From: Thermacetogenium sp. UBA5472
GTDB lineage: Bacteria > Bacillota > DSM-12270 > Thermacetogeniales > Thermacetogeniaceae
Assembly (NCBI GenBank): GCA_002426495.1
Contig: DIQC01000047.1
Coordinates: forward strand, 1 to 9,958
DNA length: 9,958 bases
Direction: 5' to 3'
In this document: positions 1 through 5,964 of the stretch, in pieces
How the letters are laid out: each line of letters opens with the position of its first letter
How positions within the stretch are numbered: position 1 is the first letter of the stretch
Notes under the pieces: model-generated
The model's input: only the letters and a program-made list of their open reading frames with translations
Database searches by the model: none
Told to the model about the DNA's origin: nothing
Translations under genes and position numbers: made by a program

Positions 1-273
1 GATGTTTGGATAGGTCAAAATGTAACCATTATGCCAGGCATTATAATTGGTGATGGTGCGATTATTGCCGCTAATTCAACAGTAGTGAAAAGTGTTGAGC
101 CATATACAATATATGGTGGGAATCCAGCTAAGTTTATCAAAAAACGCTTTAGTGACGAAAAGATTGAATTCCTGCTAAAGCTTCAATGGTGGAACTGGAG
201 CGAAGAGAAAATATTTGATAATCTTGAAATGCTAACATCCGAAGCAGGGTTAGAGCAATTAATGAATAAATAA
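1..273 (+). CDS. Vat/CatB-like xenobiotic O-acetyltransferase, 3' part (5' end outside window)
   Basis: The window opens inside this gene in frame 1, so the first visible ATG (31) is internal and the true start lies upstream. The 90 visible codons begin DVWIGQNV and carry the end of a left-handed parallel beta-helix, seen as hexapeptide repeats IGQNVT, IMPGII, IGDGAI, IAANST. The segment YTIYGGNPAKFIKKRF follows, then a C-terminal helical tail with the WWNW signature. This ending is typical of the CatB/Vat family, acetyl-CoA-dependent trimeric enzymes that acetylate streptogramin A or chloramphenicol; many family members have unknown substrates. The catalytic histidine expected upstream is not in the window, so activity cannot be judged. 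The next gene starts 34 nt downstream on the same strand, which fits co-transcription. Family assignment is firm; a resistance role is inference. Confidence 0.88.
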   Translation, partial: DVWIGQNVTIMPGIIIGDGAIIAANSTVVKSVEPYTIYGGNPAKFIKKRFSDEKIEFLLKLQWWNWSEEKIFDNLEMLTSEAGLEQLMNK

Positions 274-291
274 ATGTAAACTAATTAACTC

Positions 292-297
292 AAGGAG
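292..297 (+). promoter_or_regulatory. Ribosome binding site of the GNAT gene
   Basis: AAGGAG sits 10 nt before the ATG at 308 and supports that start over downstream candidates. Confidence 0.75.
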
Positions 298-307
298 ATA
301 TTTAAAG

Positions 308-838
308 ATGAATATAATTATAAGACAGGAAACTGAAAAAGATTATAGACTTTCGGAAACAGTGGTAGAAAAAGCGTTTAAAAATGCTGAGTATACCGAT
401 CATAAAGAGCATTTACTAGTCGCTAAATTAAGAAAAAGCGATGCTTTTATACCAGAACTCTCATTTGTTGCAGAGCTTGATGGGGAAATTGTAGGGCATA
501 TAATGCTTACAAAGTTACTCATAGAAAATGAGGGAAGTAAATATGACTCATTGGCATTAGCACCAGTTTCTGTAGTACCAGAACATCAGAATAAAGGTAT
601 AGGTAGTGAATTAATCAGTAAAAGTTTAAAGATTGCAAAAGAAATAGGTTTCAAATCAGTAATTGTTCTCGGGCATAATAAATATTATCCGCGATTTGGA
701 TTTAAACCCGCAAGTACATGGGGGATTAAAGCCCCATTCGATGTGCCAGACGAGGTTTTTATGGCACTAGAACTTGGAGATGGAGACCTTGAAGACATTT
801 CAGGAACTGTGGTTTATAGTAAAGAGTTTTCTGAATAA
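308..838 (+). CDS. GNAT family N-acetyltransferase (YhbS-like)
   Basis: A complete 176-aa cytosolic acetyltransferase of the GNAT fold, which transfers an acetyl group from acetyl-CoA to an amine. The acetyl-CoA pyrophosphate loop is visible at residues 94-99 (QNKGIG), following the strand LAPVSVVPEH. The segment YYPRFGF (126-132) and the preceding VIVLGHNKYY are characteristic of the YhbS-like subgroup. Length is usual for that group. The start is supported by AAGGAG ten bases upstream. It follows the Vat-like gene at 34 nt on the same strand, so the two may form a small acetyltransferase operon. The substrate cannot be predicted; YhbS-like proteins are often found in accessory regions. The family is secure, the role unknown. 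Confidence 0.9.
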   Translation: MNIIIRQETEKDYRLSETVVEKAFKNAEYTDHKEHLLVAKLRKSDAFIPELSFVAELDGEIVGHIMLTKLLIENEGSKYDSLALAPVSVVPEHQNKGIGSELISKSLKIAKEIGFKSVIVLGHNKYYPRFGFKPASTWGIKAPFDVPDEVFMALELGDGDLEDISGTVVYSKEFSE

Positions 839-1036
839 GAATATCGATATGTTCCCGTCTACCGATAGCACCAAAAACGGAGTGGATATGTTCCCGAGAA
901 CGGACATACTCAAATGACATTCATTCTGTCCTCTCGAGCCACGTTGAGACGGTTGTCTTGATGTCAGGGGTCGCGAGTGGTCAGGTTAGATGTTTTGCAT
1001 TTTAGTATTTAATGTGTTTAGAAATGGAGCGTAGAT
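839..1036 (+). other. Non-coding patch with a 12-bp direct repeat, GC-richer than its flanks
   Basis: This 198-bp interval separates the GNAT and CPBP genes and shows no convincing gene. GATATGTTCCCG occurs at 846-857 and again at 885-896, a 39-nt period. The second copy overlaps GTTCCCGAGAAC (890-901), in which GTTC and GAAC form an inverted repeat. The interval is visibly richer in G+C than the AT-rich genes either side, suggesting inserted or leftover mobile DNA. A sequence fitting GTTRRRY of integron attC sites occurs near 986 but without the partner box. Its origin is unresolved. Confidence 0.4.
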
Positions 1037-1723
1037 ATGGACAATAATTCAGAGATATTGAAGCCAAAAGCGAAACCTTCAGTAGTACGGCTTTTTATAG
1101 CCATCTGCGGCACATTTGTTGCCGTGTTTGGTCTGTCGATGTTTAATCAACATTTACTGATGTCATTCCCTTTGCTGTTGCGTATGGTTCTTATGATTGT
1201 CACGCAATGGTTGCTTTTCCTGGTTCCAGCGATATTAATGATTATGAATAAGGAAAAGCTCAGCAGTATCGGCTATAAAAAAGAAAAAATTTCGTTGCAA
1301 ATAAGCATCGGTGTATTACTTGCTGTTTGCATGTCATTAGTTTTGACCGTCCTTCCCATTTTACTTGGATTCAAAGAAATGGTCGGTAGCACATCTTATA
1401 CTCAAGCATGGCAATTTATATATCAATTTATCTATGCTATATTCGGTGTTGCCCTTGCAGAAGAGTTAACCTTTCGCGGTTACATATTTCATAAATTGTT
1501 GGAAATTAAGAACTCTAAGTGGTTTGCTATCATTATATCTTCTTTGCTGTTTGGATTGTTTCATATATTCAACGGAAATATCATTCAGATATTCATAACT
1601 GCATTTATTGGATTTCTCTACTGTGTATTTAGAGAGAAAATCAAAGGCTGCACCCTGCTTTCATTGATTATTGCTCATGGTGTGTACGATGCCATGATTG
1701 TATTATGGGTTTCAATATTATAA
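1037..1723 (+). CDS. CPBP family intramembrane glutamic protease (Abi/CAAX-type)
   Basis: A 228-aa polytopic membrane protein with the three conserved motifs of the CPBP (Abi) family. Motif 1 is EELTFRG with E142, E143 and R147; motif 2 is LFGLFHIF with H176; motif 3 is IIAHGVYD with H214 and D218. These residues form the intramembrane active site in the Rce1-like fold. The N-terminal part has about four hydrophobic segments (roughly 17-37, 44-70, 86-110, 125-141) before the catalytic core, and the length is typical. The ATG at 1037 is preceded by GGAG at 1026-1029. In Bacillota such proteins serve in bacteriocin self-immunity, peptide processing or unknown roles; no bacteriocin gene is visible beside it. 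The family is secure, the substrate unknown. Confidence 0.92.
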   Translation: MDNNSEILKPKAKPSVVRLFIAICGTFVAVFGLSMFNQHLLMSFPLLLRMVLMIVTQWLLFLVPAILMIMNKEKLSSIGYKKEKISLQISIGVLLAVCMSLVLTVLPILLGFKEMVGSTSYTQAWQFIYQFIYAIFGVALAEELTFRGYIFHKLLEIKNSKWFAIIISSLLFGLFHIFNGNIIQIFITAFIGFLYCVFREKIKGCTLLSLIIAHGVYDAMIVLWVSIL

Positions 1724-1771
1724 CGCGCAGCTAATAATAACTGTATAAACTACAAAATTGAAGGATTAAAA

Positions 1772-1903
1772 ATGAGAAAATTTACAATTGCTGTATGGCA
1801 CTTTTCTGTACCGTATTCCTCAAAATGGTTTTTCGTATATACCAGACGCTCCGACCGAAATTATCTAATCAATAACAAATTTATAAATTTTCATTATAGG
1901 TAA
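1772..1903 (+). pseudogene. Possible remnant of a small exported protein (43 codons)
   Basis: GAAGGATT followed by AAAA and an ATG gives a plausible translation start. The first eight residues, MRKFTIAV, look like the beginning of a signal peptide (positive start, then hydrophobic). The frame then turns polar without a hydrophobic core. In another frame the DNA from about 1797 reads ALFCTVFLKMVF, a good signal-peptide core, so one indel could have broken a secreted protein. No family is recognised and the call is tentative. The rest of 1724-1919 shows nothing else. Confidence 0.22.
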
Positions 1904-1919
1904 ATGGAGGGTAATTGCA

Positions 1920-2136
1920 TTGAAACGAAAAGGTAGGATAATACTAAAAATTTTAGAGTATATTGGTTTAAATCTTATTGCATTATTGATTATTTTTTGC
2001 CGTAAGAGAAATTGGAGTAACTATCAACAGAAAGACTCCAGTTGGCGGCATCAATGTGTCCATGTATGTTGATATTGACGATACAAAACAATGGATAAAT
2101 ATTTATGGTGAAAATATTAATAATCCGGTTTTGATG
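1920..2136 (+). pseudogene. N-terminal stub of an alpha/beta hydrolase, frameshifted and truncated
   Basis: A TTG start at 1920 follows TGGAGGG at about 1904-1911. The first 26 codons give a positive start and one membrane anchor (MKRKGRII... to LIALLIIF). A run of six T (1993-1998) then holds one base too many. After skipping it the frame continues AVREIGVTINRKTP, VGGINVSMYVDIDDTKQW and INIYGENINNPVL. This is the characteristic N-terminal region of membrane-anchored alpha/beta hydrolases related to proline iminopeptidases, in which the next residues should be the oxyanion-loop HGGPG. Instead similarity stops at about 2131-2136, where the opposite-strand MFS remnant begins. No nucleophile, acid or histidine is present, so it cannot be active. 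Family call by recognition of the N-terminal pattern, without alignment. Confidence 0.62.
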
Positions 2137-2629
2137 GGAAGAACGATCAGACCGGCGATCAGAATAAATATGGTGACGGGAACATTGATATAAAAAATAT
2201 AAGACCAGCTATCCGTACCAAAAATATCCATATGGCGCTGCCGGCTGACGCGCCGAAAATATTGGCGATACCATAAACTCCGCCCACTAGGCCCAACGCG
2301 AGACCCCGCTTTTCCTGCGGAAAGCTGGTGCCGAATTCCGCCGTGGCCACCGGCACGATACCCCCGCCGCCGATAGCCTGCACCGCGCGGGCAATAATCA
2401 GCACGCTAAAGCTGTTAAAGCTATCGGATAGGCCGCAGAACAAGGAGCCGAAACCAAACAGGAACACGCTTACCAAATAGATAGATTTACGTCCGTAGAT
2501 GTCGGCTAGTTTCCCCATAATGGGGATACTGGCCGCATAAGCTAGCGTATAAATGGTGATCATCCAGATACCGCTAGCAGCGTCAACGCCCAGGTTATTT
2601 TGGATAACGGTACTACTATAACAAAACAT
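2134..2629 (-). pseudogene. EmrB/QacA-type MFS drug transporter, fragment truncated at both ends
   Basis: The main open frame (2159-2629) encodes helices 2-5 of a 14-helix DHA2-type major facilitator transporter. It includes motif A, GKLADIYGRK, and the typical segments GIWMITIYTLAYAASIPIMG, QAIGGGGIVPVATAEF and KRGLALGLVGGVYGIANIFG. Helix 1 with its usual MLD-type motif is missing; the reading begins abruptly MFCYSSTVIQNNLG. A one-base deletion within 2229-2233 then shifts the frame. The correct continuation (DIFGTDSWSYIFYINVP, then VTIFILIAGLIVLP) lies in another frame and runs to about 2134. An intact member has about 450-500 residues and only about 165 are left. Its GC content is clearly higher than that of neighbours, pointing to a foreign origin. 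It is not expected to work. Confidence 0.82.
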
Positions 2630-2652
2630 AGTTGCAAAAGCAACTATGTTTT
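2623..2652. promoter_or_regulatory. Perfect palindrome, 13-bp arms with AAAA spacer (possible repressor operator)
   Basis: The left arm AAAACATAGTTGC (2623-2635) and right arm GCAACTATGTTTT (2640-2652) are exact inverted copies around AAAA. It lies at the 5' edge of the MFS remnant: the remnant's first ATG and the TAG of an upstream minus-strand open frame are both inside it. The shape (ATAGTTGC-N4-GCAACTAT) resembles dimer operators of MarR-type repressors that control MFS pumps. It has no T-run of terminator type beyond its own TTTT. The operator role is inference. Confidence 0.5.
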
Positions 2653-2775
2653 ACGAACATTATACGTGTCGTGGTTATCTATGGCTTCTTTGTACAAAGT
2701 CCCTAGCTCCTGACTGTGATTCTCCAGCGCTGTTAACTCAGATAATATGGTAGCGCCTTTTAACCTTGGAAATCC
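2644..2775 (-). pseudogene. Short open frame, possible C-terminal relic of an unidentified protein
   Basis: Between an in-frame TAA (2776-2778) and a TAG inside the palindrome there are 43 sense codons with no ATG. They read GFPRLKGATILSELTALE, then NHSQELGTLYKEAIDN and HDTYNVRKT. The composition is that of a soluble helical protein rather than random DNA, so it may be the tail of a gene whose front was lost. I do not recognise the family. It is too short to be sure it was ever coding. Confidence 0.2.
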
Positions 2776-2948
2776 TTATTTTTATATTGAGAAAACATAT
2801 AGACTGTATAATTTGCGAAGGGTCGTGGAGACAGATTAGATAACTTTGTGGGTTGTATTAAGACCACTGGTTGGCAATATGTCACTAATCAATGTGAGCC
2901 CTAAGCTACTTACTTTGAAAACAAAACCTATGTGTTCGTAAGGATATT
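2653..2948. other. Gene-poor interval between the MFS remnant and the methyltransferase terminator
   Basis: Apart from the short open frame noted at its left end, no ORF with a ribosome site, RNA gene or repeat is apparent. A TATAAT at about 2807-2812 on the + strand lacks a properly spaced -35 box. The interval fits decayed sequence. Confidence 0.4.
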
Positions 2949-2983
2949 AAAAAAACATCCCCTCTCTTTTGGAAAGGGGAATG
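2949..2983 (-). terminator. Rho-independent terminator of the methyltransferase gene
   Basis: Read on the - strand, ATTCCCC(T) and (A)GGGGATG form a GC-rich stem around a short loop, followed at once by seven T. It lies about 32 nt past the methyltransferase stop codon. Confidence 0.75.
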
Positions 2984-3014
2984 AAGATCTAGATTGGATG
3001 CTTCCTATATATTA

Positions 3015-3809
3015 TTATTCAAACTTCTTCTGACGATATGCTTTCAAGTAATTGACGCAATAATCATCCCGTCCAGCAATGGTCTCTGCAGCTATCATGT
3101 TCGACATCATCTGCTTGTCCAGGGGATTGATAATTAGTCCGTCCAGCCCCCTGGCGATGGCCATCACTGCACAGTTCTGGTTGAGAAGTTTTCGTACAGG
3201 CAGGCCAAACGAGATATTTGACAGCCCGCAGATGGTATGCACGCCCTTAAATCTCGTCATTATTTCTTCAACTGCATCCAGAAATTCCACGCCAAAGGTG
3301 CTTTTTGTAGAAATAGGCTGCACTAACGGGTCTACAAAAATGTTTTCCAGCTTGACATTGTTCTGCACAAGGCTGTTGATAAGCTTGTCTGCAATATTTA
3401 CCCGATCCTCTGTGGTCTCAGGCATTCCTTCATCACTCATACAGAGAGCAACAACTTTCAGATCAGTACCTGCTACAACCGGCAAAAGGGCTTCATAGCG
3501 TTCCTTCTCCAGAGAAATAGAATTGATCATAGCTGTACCCTTATGTACTGCAAGACCTCTTTCGATCACTTTGGGATCGGGGCTGTCCAGACAGCACGGA
3601 CCATCGATTGCTTCTTGAACATTTTTAACCAGCCACTCTAAGTAGTCCCCCTCTTTGCCAACAAAAATGCCGGCATTGACATCGATATAATCCGCCCCTG
3701 CCTCGTGCTGGTCTTTGGCAAGTTTTTTGATTGCTTCAGCATCCTGTGCTTCAATTGCCGCGCCTACCGCCTTGCGGCTGGCATTGATCAGTTCGCCTAC
3801 AATTATCAT
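3015..3809 (-). CDS. Methyltetrahydrofolate:corrinoid protein methyltransferase (AcsE/MtgA-like)
   Basis: A complete 264-aa pterin-binding TIM-barrel enzyme that moves the N5-methyl group between methyltetrahydrofolate and a corrinoid protein. The length matches the AcsE family (about 262 aa). Residues known to bind folate in the Moorella enzyme are present at nearly identical positions: D75 in CLDSPDP, N96 in MINSIS, D160 in FVDPLVQP and N198 in GLSNIS. Other hallmarks are GELINASRK at the N-terminus and GADYIDVNAG at 38-47. The ATG has AAGGAGG seven bases upstream. It stands alone here, without acs genes, corrinoid protein or partner methyltransferase, so it could serve the Wood-Ljungdahl pathway or a methylotrophic O-/N-demethylation system. 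A promoter lies at 3932-3961 and a terminator at 2949-2983. The family is very secure; the pathway is not. Confidence 0.93.
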   Translation of the reverse strand: MIIVGELINASRKAVGAAIEAQDAEAIKKLAKDQHEAGADYIDVNAGIFVGKEGDYLEWLVKNVQEAIDGPCCLDSPDPKVIERGLAVHKGTAMINSISLEKERYEALLPVVAGTDLKVVALCMSDEGMPETTEDRVNIADKLINSLVQNNVKLENIFVDPLVQPISTKSTFGVEFLDAVEEIMTRFKGVHTICGLSNISFGLPVRKLLNQNCAVMAIARGLDGLIINPLDKQMMSNMIAAETIAGRDDYCVNYLKAYRQKKFE

Positions 3810-3910
3810 TCTTTTTCCTCCTTAGAATTAGTCTCATCAACTGCATAAATTATCAGGCAGAGTTCCTGAGCTTTTTCCACAGCACCCAGGGGCATTACCA
3901 CTGTACCCAT
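3806..3910 (-). CDS. Possible 34-aa upstream ORF overlapping the methyltransferase start
   Basis: This short frame begins with ATG about 22 nt after the -10 box and encodes MGTVVMPLGAVEKAQELC then LIIYAVDETNSKEEKE. Its TGA overlaps the ATG of the methyltransferase as ATGA, the layout used for translational coupling. Against it, no good ribosome site precedes its ATG, and its last codons are also the methyltransferase ribosome site. It could be a leader peptide, a relic, or chance. No family recognised. Confidence 0.25.
   Translation of the reverse strand: MGTVVMPLGAVEKAQELCLIIYAVDETNSKEEKE
3817..3823 (-). promoter_or_regulatory. Strong ribosome binding site of the methyltransferase
   Basis: AAGGAGG on the - strand with a 7-nt gap to the ATG fixes the start at 3809. 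Confidence 0.8.
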
Positions 3911-3931
3911 CTGTCCAATGAGCCATTATTA

Positions 3932-3961
3932 ATTATATATAGATATCTCTGTCAATGTCAA
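3932..3961 (-). promoter_or_regulatory. Sigma-A-type promoter for the methyltransferase
   Basis: On the - strand a perfect TTGACA (3956-3961) and a perfect TATAAT (3932-3937) are separated by 18 nt. A second TTGACA directly follows the first (3950-3955). The placement gives a leader of about 115 nt before the methyltransferase, enough for the short upstream ORF. Confidence 0.65.
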
Positions 3962-4141
3962 TTTTCTTCTTCACCATTATAGCCACCTGTAAGTCCTACC
4001 GTCATTTGATTTTATAGACCATCAGTAACTGCTATGATGACTCTACATCAACTGTCAAGGAAACTCGTCACTAAAAGCATCACCACTACAATTTGCATGT
4101 TTGACAAAACGAATTCCCCAACAGCTTTAAGGGACCCCAAT
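3962..4141. other. Intergenic DNA between kinase stop and methyltransferase promoter
   Basis: Together with the promoter and leader this makes a 332-bp gap without a full-length gene. I see no hairpin-plus-T-run terminator after the kinase and no RNA gene. A + strand reading frame crosses it, but it is mainly a shadow of the kinase gene. Confidence 0.4.
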
Positions 4142-4996
4142 CTAAACAGGAAACATCACTGTAAACTTAGTACCACTATCCTCGCTGCTGCTGACAGTGA
4201 TCCTGCCGCTGTTCTTTTCCACAACAGATGCCACAGAAGCCAGACCAACCCCTCTATTCTTCCCGCTTTTTGTCGAAAACCCCATCTCAAATATCTTCTC
4301 CCGCAGATGCTTTGGTATATATCCGGGATTGGCGGTCTGAAAAACAAAATGTTTTGATGTTTGAAATATCTTTATGGCTACATTTTTCTTCTCTTGAGGT
4401 AACTCCTCAACTGCCTCGAAGGAATTATCCAGCAAATTCCCTAATACTGTGATCAAGTCTAATGGTTTCACATTTAGCCCAACTAAATCTGAATCAATTT
4501 TTATCTTAAATGATATTTCTTTATCTGCTGCCAGTTCTTCTTTAGCGATAAGCAAGGCTGACAATTCGGGCATATTAACGTACAGAACTCCATCGTTAAA
4601 GCGAACATTCTGGCATAACTCCTCTATATACTGCTCTGCTCTCTCTGGCTTTTTAGTCTTCATCAGAGCATAAACGACCTGCATGTGGTTGATAAAGTCA
4701 TGTCGCTGTGACCGAATCACTCGGACCATTTCATTTAAATGCTCGATGTAAAAATCCTGAATATCTAGCATTTTCCTCTGCTTGGCAACCAGGAATATGT
4801 TTCTCGCCAAAAATATCAGGCTTGTAATTGTTATTATGACGAGAATACTTATAATGAGTGCCATACAATCAAAGGAAACAACGGCGGGCTTCTGAAGCAA
4901 ACCGGTGAAGAAAAAGGAGAAAATCACTAAAACAAAGACAAGCAAAAAGGCCAACCCCAAGACAACTACTGTACCGATTGTATACCTATCTTTCAT
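4142..4996 (-). CDS. Sensor histidine kinase, Spo0B/AgrC/DcuS-type with GHKL ATPase domain
   Basis: A 284-aa membrane kinase. Two hydrophobic segments (about 7-33 and 43-69) are followed by a short coiled region. Next comes the Spo0B-type phosphoacceptor helix QRHDFINHMQVV with the likely phosphorylated H99. The ATPase domain has an N-box NLLDNSFEAV (N187, N191), IFEMGFSTKSG (236-245), GVGL (249-252) and a final strand GTKFTVMFPV. Almost no extracellular sensing domain exists, so sensing probably depends on the preceding 166-aa membrane protein, whose 3' end overlaps this gene by 11 nt. No response regulator is encoded nearby, so it may phosphorylate a distant regulator or feed a Spo0A relay. 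The start is set by the overlap and AAGGA just upstream. Catalytic motifs look intact; partner and signal are unknown. Confidence 0.88.
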   Translation of the reverse strand: MKDRYTIGTVVVLGLAFLLVFVLVIFSFFFTGLLQKPAVVSFDCMALIISILVIITITSLIFLARNIFLVAKQRKMLDIQDFYIEHLNEMVRVIRSQRHDFINHMQVVYALMKTKKPERAEQYIEELCQNVRFNDGVLYVNMPELSALLIAKEELAADKEISFKIKIDSDLVGLNVKPLDLITVLGNLLDNSFEAVEELPQEKKNVAIKIFQTSKHFVFQTANPGYIPKHLREKIFEMGFSTKSGKNRGVGLASVASVVEKNSGRITVSSSEDSGTKFTVMFPV

Positions 4997-5486
4997 AGTC
5001 CTTGATCCGCCTTATGTCATTAAATTCCCTTATGTTAAGTAATGTCCAATAATACCGCTTACAGATAAAAATCAACAGAATCAATATAGCATATTCAGGT
5101 AGTGGGAATAATAACCTCGTGTACAGATCTGACATGATTTGTTTGATAGTGATCCCGGTAATCTTTACGAAAGTAAAAATATAAGCGGTTTCTGTAATAC
5201 CAATAACGATTGCCCCTATACCGGCAACAATAATTGCTGAAAGCATACCTATTTTGCAAAATATAGCAATAAGAACGCCTATTATCGGCAGCATAATAAG
5301 GATGTTAACCCCTAGAGATATGGGCAATGATCTGACAACAGCCCCGATCAATCCTCCAATAACGCCGACTATCAGGACATCTTTTAATTTTGCCTCATGT
5401 CCAGTTAAAACCAAAGCCAAAACAACCATAATAGCTGTTTCTGGTATGCCCTGGAATATTATTAAAGGTAAGTTCATCTGATCCAC
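4986..5486 (-). CDS. Polytopic membrane protein, probable sensor partner of the overlapping kinase
   Basis: A 166-aa protein with about five membrane segments (near 7-28, 36-54, 59-77, 82-106, 130-147) and a positively charged tail RRIKDYER. Its layout resembles the N-terminal membrane half of AgrC-like receptors, here encoded as a separate gene whose end overlaps the kinase start by 11 nt, so the two are surely co-translated. The start is a GTG at 5486, supported by GAGAGG about nine bases upstream. An ATG three codons in would be too far from that site. No enzymatic motif is visible. I infer that it supplies ligand sensing or anchoring to the kinase, much as a split receptor would. It could instead be a small transporter sensed by the kinase. 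The family is not recognised by name. Confidence 0.72.
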   Translation of the reverse strand: MDQMNLPLIIFQGIPETAIMVVLALVLTGHEAKLKDVLIVGVIGGLIGAVVRSLPISLGVNILIMLPIIGVLIAIFCKIGMLSAIIVAGIGAIVIGITETAYIFTFVKITGITIKQIMSDLYTRLLFPLPEYAILILLIFICKRYYWTLLNIREFNDIRRIKDYER

Positions 5487-5634
5487 TTTTTAGCGCCTCT
5501 CTATTATGTAGAAGAACTCGCTAAGATATTGAAAAAAGCTTATAATAGGCTATTCAACTCTTTTTCCTCGTTTCCCTGCATATAAGATAAAATTTATGGC
5601 ATTTTTCGATATATTATGATAAATGATGACTTAT
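5487..5634. other. AT-rich spacer upstream of the sensor pair
   Basis: A 148-bp AT-rich gap between azlD and the membrane sensor gene. There is no convincing promoter of correct spacing and no strong terminator, so read-through from azlCD into the sensor genes is possible. Confidence 0.35.
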
Positions 5635-5964
5635 CTACATACCAAAAAAATTGTAGATTAAAGCCATCGTTCCAATGCCCACCAGCAAAGTGATGAATAG
5701 ATTTTTGGTCTTTACTGCCACCACAATGGTAGGTAAAAATGCCCATATATAAATATTTTGTATGCTGATATCAATTACCCCCCGGGGAGCAAGGATACTT
5801 ACAGCTGTCAGTCCCCCTAATACTGCCGGAGCTACAAAGGACAGCCATTCCTTTACAACAGCAGGAAAGTCATAGCGTGAGAAGAAAGCCACCGGGAAAA
5901 TACGTGGTGTGAGGCTGACTATAGAAACACCGATGATCATCAGCCAGATGCTAGTGTTGTCCAT
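5635..5964 (-). CDS. azlD: AzlD family branched-chain amino acid transport subunit
   Basis: A 109-aa protein with four hydrophobic segments and the typical AzlD opening (a membrane helix followed by LTPRIFPVAFF). The middle segment is FVAPAVLGGLTAVSIL and the end is ITLLVGIGTMALIYNFFG. AzlD is the small partner of AzlC in an exporter of branched-chain amino acids and their analogues in the cytoplasmic membrane. The ATG lies 14 nt inside the end of azlC and has AGGAG at the right distance, so it is translationally coupled. The length is normal. The transported compound in this organism is not determined; related pairs also export methionine. Confidence 0.9.
   Translation of the reverse strand: MDNTSIWLMIIGVSIVSLTPRIFPVAFFSRYDFPAVVKEWLSFVAPAVLGGLTAVSILAPRGVIDISIQNIYIWAFLPTIVVAVKTKNLFITLLVGIGTMALIYNFFGM

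Noticed and set aside
980..992. Integron attC site near the GTTAGAT at about 986
   Set aside because: The partner RYYYAAC box and the long imperfect stem are not present, and the cassette order is not that of an integron.
2780..2815. + strand promoter with TATAAT at about 2807
   Set aside because: No -35 box at the right spacing and no gene downstream on that strand.
3079..3498. 139-aa + strand open frame
   Set aside because: It lies wholly antisense to the well-supported methyltransferase gene and has no ribosome site or family features.
4034..4357. 107-aa + strand open frame near the kinase 3' end
   Set aside because: Mostly antisense to the kinase ATPase domain; composition is random-like.
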